Below the pieces are notes generated by a model, which had not been told where the DNA came from, did not search any database, and was given only the letters and a program-made list of their open reading frames with translations. From positions 595,104 to 659,103 of the forward strand of contig QANU01095819.1 in the NCBI GenBank assembly GCA_003254905.1: 64,000 bases of DNA. The letters run 5' to 3'. This document shows, piece after piece, positions 12,955-24,637 of the stretch. The DNA is from Nissolia schottii (Eukaryota > Streptophyta > Magnoliopsida > Fabales > Fabaceae). Position 1 is the first letter of the stretch. The number at the start of each line of letters is the position of its first letter. The position numbers were made by a program, and so were the translations under genes.

Positions 12955-15900
12955 ACAACTGACCATTAAAATAAGAAGTCATTTTAGAAAAAAATCAAAG
13001 GACATATGAACATTGAAATTTACTGAAAATCAAATTTAAGTGAAAATTTAAGGTTATAGCCTACGAAAAATGCTCTTTCATTTAAGAAGACATTTTAGTG
13101 TAACATAGAAGGTCAAAAGTTATGGATATTGAAATTTACATAATATTATTTTTGAGTGAAAATTTGAGATTATAGTCTATGAAAATGCATAGTAACGATA
13201 CACTTTATTTTTCACAAAAAACAAATGGCTATAGCCAATCAAAACTTACCATTAATATAAGAAGTCGCTTTTAGTGATAATGAAAGGTCATGAGCTACAA
13301 ATATTGAAATTTACCAAATATTATTGATGAGTGAAAATCCAAGGATATAGTCCATGAAAAACACATATTATCGATAAATTCTGTTTTTGATGAATAAGAC
13401 ATGGCTATAGCTTGTGAAAAATGGCCTTTAATTTAAGCAGTCATGTGTAGTGAAAAATAGGTCATAGCATGTGGATATTGCAATTACAGAAAATTATTTT
13501 TGCGTGAAAATCCAAGGTTACAAAAAATGCAAAGTAACAATAGTTTTTTTTTCCCACAAAAAAGACATGGTTATAACCTATGACAACTGACCATTAATAT
13601 AAGAAGTCATTTTTAGTGAAAATTACAAGGTCATAGGCTACGAAAATTGAAATTTACCAAAATTCATTTTTGAGTGAAAATCTAAGGCTATAGCTTACGA
13701 AAAATGAATATTAGCGATAAACTTTGTTTTTAACGAATAAGACATGGTTAAAGCCTATGAAAAATGACTTTTAATCTAAGAAGTCATATTTAATGTAAAA
13801 TAAAAGGTCAAAAGCTACGGATATTGCAATTTAGAGAATATTATTTTTGAGTGAAAATCTAAGGCTATAGCCTACGAAAGATGCATAGTAATGATACATT
13901 TTCTTTTTCACAAAAAAGAAACGGCTTTAGCATATCAAAACTAACCATTAATCTAGGAATAACTTTTATTGAAAAATAGAATGTCATAGGCGACATATAT
14001 TTAAATATAGCAAATATTAATATTGAGTAAAAATCCAAGCTATAATCTATGAAAAATGCATGTTTTTGATATACTCAATTTTTGACGATTAAGACGTGAC
14101 TATAGCCTATGAAAACTAGCCTTTTCTAAGAATTCATTTGTAGTCATTGGGTACAGATACTGCAATTATAGAAAATCATTTTTGGGTGAAAATCCAAGGT
14201 GATGAAAAAAACATAGTAGTGATAAACTTTGTTATTCACGAAAAAGACATGGCTATAAACTATGAAAATTGACTTTTAATCTAATCATTTTTCGAGAAAA
14301 ATAGAAGGTCAAAAGATACGGATATTGCCATTTACCGAAAGTAATATTTGAGTAAAAACTCATGTCTACTATCTATGAAAAATGCATATTAACATTAAAG
14401 TCTATTTTTGACGGAAAAAAACATGGTTATAGCCTATGAATCTATGAAGTCATTTTTAGTGAAAACTAGAATTTCAAAAGCTACAAATATTTCAATTTAC
14501 AAAAAATCATTTTTGATTGAAAATCAAAGGCTAACCCTATGAAAAATGCATATTAACGATAAATTTTATTTTTGAAGAATAAGACATTGTTGTAGACTAT
14601 AAAAATTGGCCTTTAATCTAGGAAGACATTTTTAATGAAAAATAGAAGGTCATAGGGTACATATATTGCAATTTAAAGAAAATCAATTTTGAGTGAAAAT
14701 CCAAGTCTTGCCTACAAAAATTGATAGTAACAATAAACTTTATTTTTCTCAAAAAGACATAGTTATAACATATAAAAACTGAACATTAATTTAAGAAGTT
14801 GTAGTTAATAAAAAATAAAACACCAAAACCTACAGATATTACAATTTACATAAAATCTTTTTGGAGTAAAAATCCAAGGTTATAAACTATGAAAAAAGCA
14901 TTTAACGATAAATTTTGTTTTTCACAAAAAAGATATGACTATAGCTTATGAAAATTAACTATTAATCTAAGAAGTCATTTTTAATGAAAAATAGAAGGTT
15001 ATAGGTTACGGAAAATATATTTTACCAAAAATAAGTTTTGTGTGAAAATCCAATGTTATAATACATATTAACAATGAATTTTTATTTTTAAAACAGAAGA
15101 CAATGCTACAACCTACGAAAAATGACCATTAATTTAAGAAGTCAATTTTTAGTGAAAACGAGAAAATCATATGCTACGACAATTGCATTTTACTTAAAAT
15201 CATTTATGAGTTAAAATCCAAGCCTATGTCTACAACAAATGCATAACGTTAAACTCTGATTTTGACGAATAAGAAATGGCTATGGCTATGAAAAATGACA
15301 TTTAATCTAAGAAGTCATTTTTAGTGAAAAATAGAACGTCATATGGTGTGGATAATGCAATTATAGAAAATCACTTTTGAGTGAAAATCCAAGGCTAGCC
15401 TAAGAAAAATGCATAGTAACGATAGTCTTTTTTTTTTTTTTTACAGAAAAGATATGGCTATAGCCTATAACAACTGACCATTAATATAAGAAGTCATTTT
15501 TAGTGAAAAATAGAAATCATAGGCTAAGAAAATTGCAACTTACCGAAAATCATTTTTGAGTGAAAATCCAAGGCTATAGGTTACGAAAAATGCATATTAA
15601 CGATAAACTTTGTTTTTGACGAATAAGACATGGTTATACCCTACGAAAAATGGTCTTTAATCAAAGAAGTAATTTTTAGTAAAAAATAAAAGGTCAAAAG
15701 CTACAGATATTTTAATTTACAGAATATTATTTTTGAGTGAAAATCCAAGTTCACGGCCTACGGAAAATGCATAGTAACGATACACTTTGTTTTTTGTAGA
15801 ATAAGATATGGCTATAGCCTATAATCTAAGAAGTCATTTTTAGTTAAAAATAGAAAGTCATAGTGTACAAATATTGCAATGTACAAAAAATCATTTTTGA

Positions 15901-16535
15901 GTGAAAAACAAAGTAATAATAAACTTTGTTTTTATCAAAAAAGACATGGTTATAACCTACGAAAATTAATCATTAATCTAAGAAGTCATTTTTAGTAAAA
16001 AAAAAAAAATAGATCGTCAAAAGCTAAGGATATTTCAATTTACAGAAAATCATTTTTGAATGAAAATTCAAGGCTATATAGCCTTGGAAAAATGCATTTA
16101 ACGATAAATTTTGTTTTCCATAAAAAAAACGGCTATAGCCTATGAAAACTGGTCATTAATCTAAAAAGTTATTTTTAGTGAAAATAGAAGATCATAGCTG
16201 ACATAAATTGCAATTTACCGAAAATCATTTTTGAGTGAAAATCCAAGGCTTACCAAAAATGCATATTAAAACTCTGTTTTGACGAATAAGACATGGCTAT
16301 AACCTATGAAACATGATATTTAATCTAAGAAGTCGTTTTTAGAGAAAAATATAAGGTCAAAAACTATGAATATTGCAATTTATAGATAATCATTTTTGAT
16401 TTAAAATGCAAGCCAGTCTACAAAAAATATATATCAACAACAAATCTGTTTTGACGAATAAGACATGGTTATAATCTACGAAAGATGACTGCTATTCTAA
16501 GAATTCATTTTTAGTGAAAAATAGAAGGACATAGG
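12955..16535. repeat. Satellite-like tandem array, orientation A (~175-bp units, each of three related ~58-bp subunits)
   Basis: Diverged units repeat head to tail. The landmark GAAGTCA..TTTTTAGTGAAAA recurs at about 15138, 15311, 15490, 15665, 15830 and 15982, a spacing of 152-179 bases. Each unit reads as three related subunits. One starts GGCTATAGCCTACGAAAAAT and leads into GCATATTAACGATAAACTTTG. The second has the same start and leads into GACCATTAATCTAAGAAGTC. The third starts GGCTACGAAAATTGCAATTT. The ten-base core GGCTATAGCC is a perfect palindrome. Many copies carry small deletions and substitutions. There is no coding capacity and no transposon protein. I do not recognise it as a named satellite. 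Confidence 0.9.
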
Positions 16536-18105
16536 ATTTTCATTCGAAAATGATTTTCAATAAATTGCAATTTGCATAGCCTTTGACCTTCTTTTTTTTT
16601 CCCCTCTAAAATTGACTTATAAGACTACTGGTCATTTTTCATAGGCTATAGTCATGTCTGATTCGTAAAAAATAATGTTTATTGTTAATATGCTTTTTTT
16701 TAAGCTATAGGCTTATATTTTCACTTAAAAATGATTTTTGGTAAATTGCAATTTTTGTAACCTATACCTCATCTTTTTCACTAAAAATGATTTCTTAAAT
16801 TAATAATTATTTTTCGTTGGTTATAGCCTTGTCTTCTTCGTTAAAAATAACTTTATCGTTAATATCCATTATAGCATTAGATTTTTACTCAAAAATGATT
16901 TTCGATAAGATTCAATTTTTGTAGTCTATAACCTTCTATTTTTCACTAAAAACAACTTCTTAGATTAATGATTGTCTTTCATTGGCTATATTCATGTATT
17001 TTTCATGAAAAACAAAGTTTATCAATAATATGCATTTTTCATGAGCTATATATAGTATTGGATTTTTCACTAAAAAACTATTTTCCGTAACTTGCAATTT
17101 CCATAACCTTTGACCTTCACTTTTTCACTAAAAATAAATTCTTAAATTAATGGTAATTTTTCGTAGGCTATAACCATGTCTTATTCGTATAAAATAGAGT
17201 TTATGGTTAACATGCATTTTTCGTCGGCTATAACCTTGGATTTTTACTCAAAAATCATTTTCGGTAAATTGCAATTTTGTTGCCTATGACATTCCCTTTT
17301 TTACTAAACATGATTTCTTAGATTAATGGCAATTTTTCGTAGGCAATAACCTTGTCTTCTTCATTAAAAATAAACTTTATTTTTAATACGCATTATAGCA
17401 TTGGATTTCACTGAAAATTTATTTTCATGAAGATGCACTTTTCGTAGCCTATGACATTCTATTTTTCACTAAAAACGACTTCTTAGATTAATGATCGTCT
17501 TTTAAAATCAATGTCCATATCTTTTTTATGAAAAACAAAAGTTTGTTACCTTGAATTATCATTCAAAAATGATTTTCGGTAAATTGCAATTTTTGTAGCC
17601 TTTGACCATCCCTTTTTCACTGAAAATGACTTCTTAGATTAATTGTCATTTTTCATAGGCTATATAGTCATGTCTTATTCATCAAAAACAATGTTTATCG
17701 TTAATATGCATTTTTTGTATGCTATAGTTTTGGATTTTCACTCAAAAATGATTTTCGGTAAATTACAATTTTCGTAGCCTATGGTTTTCTCTTTTTCACT
17801 AAAAATGACTTCTTAGATTAATGGTCATTTGTGTAGGTTATAGCATTTTCTTCTTTGTTAAAAATAAATTTTATCGTTTACACACATTATAGCATTAGAT
17901 TTTTACTCAAAAATGATTTTTAGTAAAATATAATTTGTGTAGCTTTTATCATTCTATTTTTTTTAAATAAAAACGACTTCTTACATTAATAATCGTCTTT
18001 CACAGGCTATAGTCATGTCTTTTTTGGGAAAGGCAAAGTTTATCATTAATATGCCATTTTCGTAGACTAAGCCTTAAATTTTCACTCAAAAACGATTTTT
18101 GATAA
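16536..18105. repeat. Same satellite-like array in opposite orientation
   Basis: From about 16536 the repeat reads as the reverse complement of the preceding array. Landmarks are now TTTTTCACTAAAAA..GACTTCTTAGATTAATG (for example near 16935-16960, 17465-17490 and 17790-17820), ACTCAAAAATGATTTTCGGT and TTTTTCGTAGGCTATAACC. The switch is abrupt: the 5' part ends in AATAGAAGGACATAGGATTT, and CATTCGAAAATGATTTTCAA follows in inverted sense. The two arms could pair over as much as about 1.5 kb in some register. The array ends near 18105 in AT-rich unique sequence. Confidence 0.88.
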
Positions 18106-18369
18106 CTTTTATTAGAACTCAGGTTCAATTGAAACTTCAAACTGTAATTTATCAAACTACAAAAATTGAAAGTTACGAGATGTTTACAATGTTGTTTGGT
18201 TAAAAATAAATAAATAAAGAAAAAATCTTAGATGTACCAAACTATACTATATCAATAAAATAACTTATTGTCATTCTTGTGCACTGATTTGACATCATAT
18301 AAATAACAATGCACCATTTTATGGAATATTATCAAGATTCAAGAAAAACTAATTGTAAAATAACATTAT
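18106..18369. other. AT-rich spacer
   Basis: Unique-looking AT-rich sequence between the inverted array and the first foldback MITE. No gene or repeat was recognised. Confidence 0.4.
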
Positions 18370-18527
18370 GGATTCTCTAACGTTGTTTTTTCACATGGCA
18401 AGGTCATGTGTGATCTCACACTATCAATTTGTTTATTACTTATGTCATACATAAGTCTCGCTTTCTTAATTAATGGTGCGAGATCACATGTGATCTTGTC
18501 ATGTGAAAAAATAACATGAAATGATCC
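18370..18527. mobile_element. 158-bp foldback MITE (GGATtCTCT..GATCC family), copy 1
   Basis: Long imperfect arms: GTTTTTTCACATGGCAAGGTC (18384) pairs with GATCTTGTCATGTGAAAAAAT (18492 on), and the inner GTGTGATCTCACAC pairs with GTGCGAGATCACATG. The centre holds TTACTTATGTCATACATAAG. The same structure and central ACTTAT/CATGACATA motif recur at about 30989-31146 and at 36087-36244, the latter also 158 bp long. There is no ORF. Confidence 0.75.
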
Positions 18528-18987
18528 ACTCACTATTTAGATGGAAGCCAAAAATCATTTGATGATTTCCAAATTTCAATGGCAAAGTTTAGGTTTAAAT
18601 ATGAATCCAAGGAACAATGACCTACATATCTAACCACTTTATAAAATATTGATGTCATATATCTCATCATCTAACCGCTGAAAATTGTTTCTAAACATAT
18701 TACTACATAACAATATCCACCAAACAAAAAACATCTTATCCCCTTGTTTTGGAATTTCTCCTATCCTATTTTTTTGGGCATGTTACACCATTTTTTTCAT
18801 TACGAATGAAGCTCACTAACCTTCAGTTTACTATTAAATCATACCATTGCAACATGCATTTAATTAGAAGATAATAAGATCCTCAAAGTTAAGTCCATGA
18901 AAATAAAAAATCATCTATTATCCCAAAAACAACTGAGCAAGTGAATCCATAGACATTTTGAGAATCATCAAGCATAAATCAAGCAAC

Positions 18988-19217
18988 TAGGGCTGTCAAA
19001 ATGGGTCCGCTCCGTTTATCCGGTTAAATGAACGGGCTTTACATACAAAAACTAGACCTGCAAAAATTTGAAAAAAAATTGGACCGGCCCGTTTAGGCGG
19101 TCCATTTGGCCCGTGGACCAGCCCGTGAGCCCGTGAATTTTTTTAAAATTTTTTAAATAAATTTTTTTATTTTTTTAAAAAAATAAACGGGCTAGCGAGC
19201 AGTCCGTTTAGACCCTA
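18988..19217. mobile_element. hAT-type MITE, 230 bp, with 8-bp target duplication CAAGCAAC
   Basis: The element begins TAGGGCTGTCAAAATGGG and ends ..GTTTAGACCCTA, so its short ends are inverted (TAGGG.. and ..CCCTA). It is flanked on both sides by CAAGCAAC (18980-18987 and 19218-19225), an 8-bp duplication as expected for hAT elements. The interior is rich in CGGCCCGTTTAGGCGG and GCCCGTG words in both orientations. TAGGGCTGTCAAAATGGG is a widespread start of plant non-autonomous hAT elements. No transposase is encoded. Confidence 0.82.
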
Positions 19218-19225
19218 CAAGCAAC

Positions 19226-20122
19226 AAATCAGATCACGCATCATGCATCAAATGCTATACAACAGGGAGAGTTGGTCATAAGCACCGGGTTGTCACTAAC
19301 ATGAGACAAAGCGAGAGCAAACGAAGGGGGCTTTATTTAATTAAAAAAGTAGATGTTATAATACTTATGACTTCTGAAAATAAATTTAGAATGAAATTGA
19401 AAAAAAAATCCGGAGAAACATCATAAATAACAAAATACTGGAAAATAAACGTTTAGATAAATTTAAGATAAAAATATTAGCCCAAAAAATTAAATGATTA
19501 AGGATATAAAAAAAAAAGTAACATATTTTTGTTATGAGTTTAATTGTTGTGTGTTAACACTACAAAGTTTTATTACCTACCCGATCGTGCAATTAAATGT
19601 TGTTATATAAGCCACATCAAAAAAGAAATATTGTTATATAAGTAGGAGTAATTCATTTGCATTGTAAAAAAATTTACAACGTTGGTACATGCAAATTAAA
19701 CTCTTTAAAAAAAGTTTATGTACTCGTAATTTTAAGTATTTATGACAATCCACTTCGATAACTCTTGGACAATTGCACTCACATAGATATGTAGGTTCAC
19801 ATTGAAACCAAGCCTATATTAGCATTACTCATTTTAGTCATAGTCAATTATATGTTGCAATCTTTAGGGTTGATAGTTAGGGAGGATTGAATATTTCAAT
19901 ATATCATACTAACTCAAATAATACACTTGAAACTAAATGTTGTGCGTAGAAAAGTGTTTAAAATATATATGTGGAATGTAAACATAAGTTAATCAATGAT
20001 TGATGTACAATTTAGATGATATTTTTTGGTTACAATATCACTACATAAATATTTGCTTATTTTAAAACAAATATAATTTTAACACAAATATAAATATAAC
20101 TGTGTAAGTGTGTGGATCCTAT
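19226..20122. other. AT-rich intergenic spacer
   Basis: No gene, no recognised transposon and no significant ORF. The sequence is A/T-rich with scattered homopolymers. Confidence 0.4.
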
Positions 20123-21584
20123 GAGTCCTGCTACATGTACACCTAAAACCATACAACATACATACACCTCGTACTTATATACATAAAGTTTGTGTTTTAA
20201 CGGTGTAATGTGTAACATCCCTGTTTGCTGCTTACGCTATAGTCGTAAACAAGGCTCACAGGGTTGTTAACTGCTTTTGGTTGGGATACTTCTAACTCCA
20301 TGTTTATACTTGAAAATATTTTCTTGCTGAAAATATGGACCAGTTTTTAAACTTTTTCCTTTCTTTATTAAATCGCAAAATTTGAGCCGTGCGTGTTCGA
20401 GAATGCATACGTATATAAGCAAGCGATAGAGTCTATAAGACTTAGACGTTTAACAACATAACAGTTAAGTGATCCTAACAAACTCATAAAGAACATAATA
20501 TATATTTACACATATAGGTCCAGAAACAGTTACACATTTGTTTATAATTACATATTACAATTATTGCACTTAAGAGCTAATGACATAACTAATCCATTAA
20601 GCTAATACAAAATACAAAATGCCTAAAAGTCGTGGCGTGTAATTCTAAACTATAGTCCTACTGCTTCCTGGGACCTCTTGCCTCCAAGGCTCTTTAGTTG
20701 TCCTGTGATGCCTCCTCTGCTCCTGCGTACCCGTCGTACTCGCCTGGAATCATAAGTGAGTGGGGGATGAGAACATTGCGTTCTCAGTGGGGATACTAGG
20801 GCAAAACTATCCATTTTCTGCTCAATTATGATCCAGGCTACTCAGGAGATCTCTAAGTGTCATGCATGCTAAATTTCCTACTTATTTTAATCTATACTAG
20901 TCCTAAGTAGCTTTATCTAATTTACTAGGTGACTGGGGATATTCTAATCTTTGTATTATCTATCAGGGAGATTTATCGTGCTTGCTAATCCTATTCGTTG
21001 GAGCAACGTGACATCGGGTCACGTACTCACGTATCTTATGATGTGGATATATTTATATAGGCAGTCTTGTCGTTCGACATTGCCTTATGGTGCAAACATT
21101 GATAATCATATACATTCATTACATAATTATGCATGGGGGGATAGGGGGTTCTCTTACACGCCCTATGGCAGCATCCTTCTCGTTACATCAAGTCCATCAT
21201 TCACCTTTGTAGACCGTGGGACTGTCATCCCCGTTATGTTTACAATCTACTCTGGTTTCCGTATCGTTGGTGACCAGGCAACGCTGATACCTGAGTGGTA
21301 GTGAACCACAGATGCATGAAAGCATACTACATCGAACAACAATAAGGAATGACCATCCTACTTGTAGGATGGTGAGGGGCCTGCCCTTTTGACGAGGCCA
21401 GGAGTGGACTCGTACTTGCTTATCACTTTCTTGCTTTATCATTGTATTTCTTTTCTTTCATCATCCTTTCCCTTTAAAATCAAACTTTCTTTATCATAGT
21501 ATCTTTTTCCTTTTATCATCTTTTAATATCTTTTTCCTTTTATCATCTTTTAACTTTCTCATCATGTTGTACGGAATTGCCCTC

Positions 21585-21730
21585 ACGCAAACCGCCTTTC
21601 GGTAGTATATCGGACATTGAAGGGTTTTGCCACCATGTGCTCGCCTTGCCGCCCGATATGGGACGTTGAAGGGATTCACTGCCATATGCTCGCCTTACCG
21701 TCGAATACTGGACGTTTGAAGGGGTTGTAG
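21585..21730. repeat. Imperfect ~60-bp tandem duplication inside the solo LTR
   Basis: Two adjacent copies share GGACATTGAAGGG / GGACGTTGAAGGG followed by a gap, then GCCACCATGTGCTCGCCTTG / GCCATATGCTCGCCTTACCG. A third partial copy starts GGACGTTTGAAGGGG at 21710. Confidence 0.6.
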
Positions 21731-22227
21731 AGAGGGGAAGTTCCTTATGTCCATATCCTTCCTTAACTTTTACACACTCTGGGTGACTTTGACTTTCGTA
21801 ACCCTATACTAGGGACACAGGTACTTGTTCTTTTCACTTGGTATGACTGTTGTCATTCTTTTAGGCGTAGGCCTGCGTTTGTCATAAACCAATCCACTTG
21901 ATAGGATCGGCAAGTGGCTGGTCCTTTGGACGTGCCAAGAGAAGGGGATTTCTTATTACATATCTATGTACTCATCTTCAAGGTTTTCCGAGCCCATCGT
22001 GGTCGGAACTTTCTCAAAATATCACATTTTTCCTAGGGTTCATTTATGGTCTTTAATAGAGTTAGGTGATAATTTCTAGTTATCTAAGGTTGTCCTATGG
22101 CCTGAATGATAACCATGTCCTCATGATGCATATTAACATAATTTTAACACATAATACATAATCATTTTTATTATTACATGTAAATAAAAATGGATAAGTA
22201 CTTGTTGGAATATGTGGGTCCATAGGG

Positions 22228-22520
22228 GTGGCTCAAGTCGCTCAGTCACCTGTCAGTGGTTGCCTTGCAACTTAGAGTTCCCCAGGTCGCTCAGCGCCCT
22301 GTGCAAGGTCGCTCAACGGTCCTTGGGAACATGTAGGTTGCTCAGCCACCATGTCAGGGCTTGCATCGTGACCCAAAGCTTCAGGTCGCTCAACACCCCT
22401 CCAGGGTCGCTCAGCGGACCCTAACGCCATATAGATCACAGAACTGAGATTTTTTTTTGTTGAAAATAGCCTAGGCCACCCACCGAAACCCTCTGGTTGC
22501 TCAGCACCCTGGGCGTGACT
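22228..22520. repeat. GGTCGCTCAGCG-type minisatellite inside the solo LTR
   Basis: The word (A/G)GGTCGCTCA(A/G)C(G/A) or close variants (AAGTCGCTCAGTC, GGTTGCTCAGCC) recurs at least seven times in about 280 bases. Copies near 22236, 22287, 22309, 22335, 22384, 22404 and 22494 are separated by 20-90 bases. The segment is GC-rich against an AT-rich surround. Confidence 0.65.
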
Positions 22521-24229
22521 CAGGGCACAACTTTGTTATTTTTCCTTTCTTTCACCTTTTCTCCAAACCATTCCCATGCACATCTCTTAGGGCTTCCACC
22601 ACAAATTCCAACCATCACAAAAACATATATTTAACTTCTAAAAACACAAAATAACACATGCATCCACATCAAACATATAACATATAATATATCACATTTT
22701 CATATGTTCGACATATAACACACACATAGGCCACCAAGGTGGTGGTTAAGTTAGGTTTTACCCACTTCCTAGAGGTGTTGGTGTAGGTAAAGAGAGTTGA
22801 GAAAAAGTTCCCAAATGTGCTTGAAATTCCAAGCTTGCTTCCTCCTTTCTCCAAGTTGGGAAACTTGAGAAATGATGATGGCAAGAAAATCGGTTTTGGG
22901 CTTTTTGGTGAGGATGATGGTGTTGTTTCTCTTGATTATGGATGGGAGAAGATGAGAGAAATGATGAGGGGCTTTGGCTTGGATGGGTTTGGTTTGCTCT
23001 TTGGGAAATAAGGCCAAGGAGGCTTAAGTTTTCGTGGAAACTAAGAAGAGTTCTTTGAGGCTTGGTTCTTGCCTTCTTGGGGTCTTGGAGAATTCATAGG
23101 AAAGAAAATAAGAAGTTGAAGAAGATGAAATTGGGGAGTGAGGGCTGAAGGGGGGTCGGTTACTTAAAGGGAAATTTTGGGAAAATTAATTAAATTGAAA
23201 ATGGAAGTAATGATGGATGAAAAGTAAAGAGTATGGCCTTAGGTATGGTGTGTAAGAGAGTTGGTGATGGGGTTTTGAAGGTGGTTGGCCGTGTGATTTG
23301 AGTTCAGCCGTGGGAGAGAGCAGATTTCTGGTCAAAATTTGTTACGTGTTTGGTCGTTAACTGTCTGCGTACGTGTATGATTACGTGCGCAAAAAATTAA
23401 TGGATATCGTAAAAATTATCTAAACATAAACATACACTATTCAAACACTCAAAATGAAGAGTTTAAATTAATCTAAGATACTCGTAATTTTTCTCTCGTA
23501 AAAGTGTGTTTTACGGGTACCTTCGGTACGTATTTAAACTCCGACGACGACCAAAAATTAGTTCGAATCTCGCGAAATTCTGTGAGATCACGAAACCATT
23601 ATTTTGACTGACATTTTTAAAAATTAAATTTTATAATTTAATTTTCCAGTCTCAATAATTGGCTCGTGTTTATTTATTTATTACACAAATTTCTCTTTAA
23701 AGAAAAAACGGGATGTTACATTATGTTTGTGCACTTAATTAAATATAATTGAGAATATTATTTACAAGTTTGTAATGTTTATGCACTCGTGGGAATAAAA
23801 TTTGTGTATTTTTTTAAATAAAGTTCAGATTCTAAAACACTGATAATTTTGTAATGTTTGTGCATTCATACGTATAAAATTTGTACATTACTATTTATAA
23901 TGTTTGTCCATTTTTAAATAAAGTTCAAGTTGTATATAACTCTAAACTATAGATTTTTAGTGTAGTCCAAATAAAGTTTATACATAAATGCGCATAAAAC
24001 GTGTTTTAATACCTGTAATGTTTGTGTTTTAATGCTGTTAAATTTGTGCTCTATTTTGAAAATTTTAAGTTTGTACTCTATTTTAGAAAATTGTATTGTA
24101 TACATATAATAATCATTAATTACTTAATTTATATGGTATATGTATAAGTATATAATATTAGGTGTACACAGCATTTTTGGGATCCTATTTATGTTATGAT
24201 TAAAATCATATTTACCACTAATGTCAAAA

Positions 24230-24231
<2 letters not shown>

Positions 24232-24272
<41 letters not shown>
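24232..24272. repeat. (TA)n microsatellite
   Basis: About 20 uninterrupted TA dinucleotides, just outside the right target duplication of the MULE-type element. Confidence 0.95.
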
Positions 24273-24278
<6 letters not shown>

Positions 24279-24637
24279 AACTCGCCGCGCATTGCACGAG
24301 TACTATAATATATATTATAATAACCATAATGTGTGTATGTGTGTTGTAATACTCTGCGCGCATTTACACATGTACAGACTCTAGACTCAAGTGATTGGGC
24401 AAGAAAGTATAGTGAAGGTAGGACATACAAAGACTTGGTCCTAATTATGCATATGAATATATGAATGAATCACATACAAAATCAGTGGCGAGTAACTTTT
24501 ATTCAGCCAAAAAGTCATTTTCTCAGCCTGAAAGAATTACAGCGAGTTATAAGCCGGTTTCTGGGTATTGACATAACAGTATTACAAATCCAACGTTACA
24601 AACGCAAAAGGCTTTCTTCCGTCTCACTTCTAGCAGG

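Larger units (their letters stand above)
20211..23720. mobile_element. Solo LTR (~3.5 kb), probably Ty3/Gypsy, inserted in the MULE-type element
   Basis: It starts TGTAACATCCCTGTTT and ends AAAACGGGATGTTACA, the TG..CA inverted ends of an LTR. The flanks are TAATG (20206-20210) and TTATG (23721-23725), a 5-bp target duplication with one substitution. The related unbroken element at 12099-12318 has CATTA at the same point, which supports TAATG as the original. No second copy of the LTR start lies inside, and no gag-pol is present, so a solo LTR left by LTR-LTR recombination is the best reading. It has higher GC than its neighbours. Open frames inside (for example 20951-21301) do not look like proteins. 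The length suits the large LTRs of some Gypsy (Tat/Ogre-like) elements, but the lineage is not proven. Confidence 0.75.
20123..24179. mobile_element. MULE-type element split by a solo LTR, flanked by 9-bp direct repeat GGATCCTAT
   Basis: The outer ends are GAGTCCTGCTACATGTACAC and ..TAGGTGTACACAGCATTTTTG, flanked by GGATCCTAT at 20114-20122 and 24180-24188. With the 3.5-kb inner insertion (20211-23725, including one target copy) removed, the element is about 540 bp. Its left part is the reverse complement of the 12099-12318 element: TTATATACATAAAGTTTGTG against the sense CACAAATTTTATGTATATAA. Past the insertion, TTGTGCACTTAATTAAATAT continues the same alignment. The right part also holds GTAATGTTTGTGCATT-like repeats. 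It is non-coding and non-autonomous. Confidence 0.75.

Noticed and set aside
12955-18105. Regularly spaced repeats that might suggest a CRISPR array
   Set aside because: The units are ~175 bp, diverged and contiguous without unique spacers, and the DNA is plant nuclear. It is a satellite-like array.
20951-21301. 116-codon plus-strand frame inside the solo LTR
   Set aside because: No domain or compositional sign of a protein. It lies wholly within an LTR.
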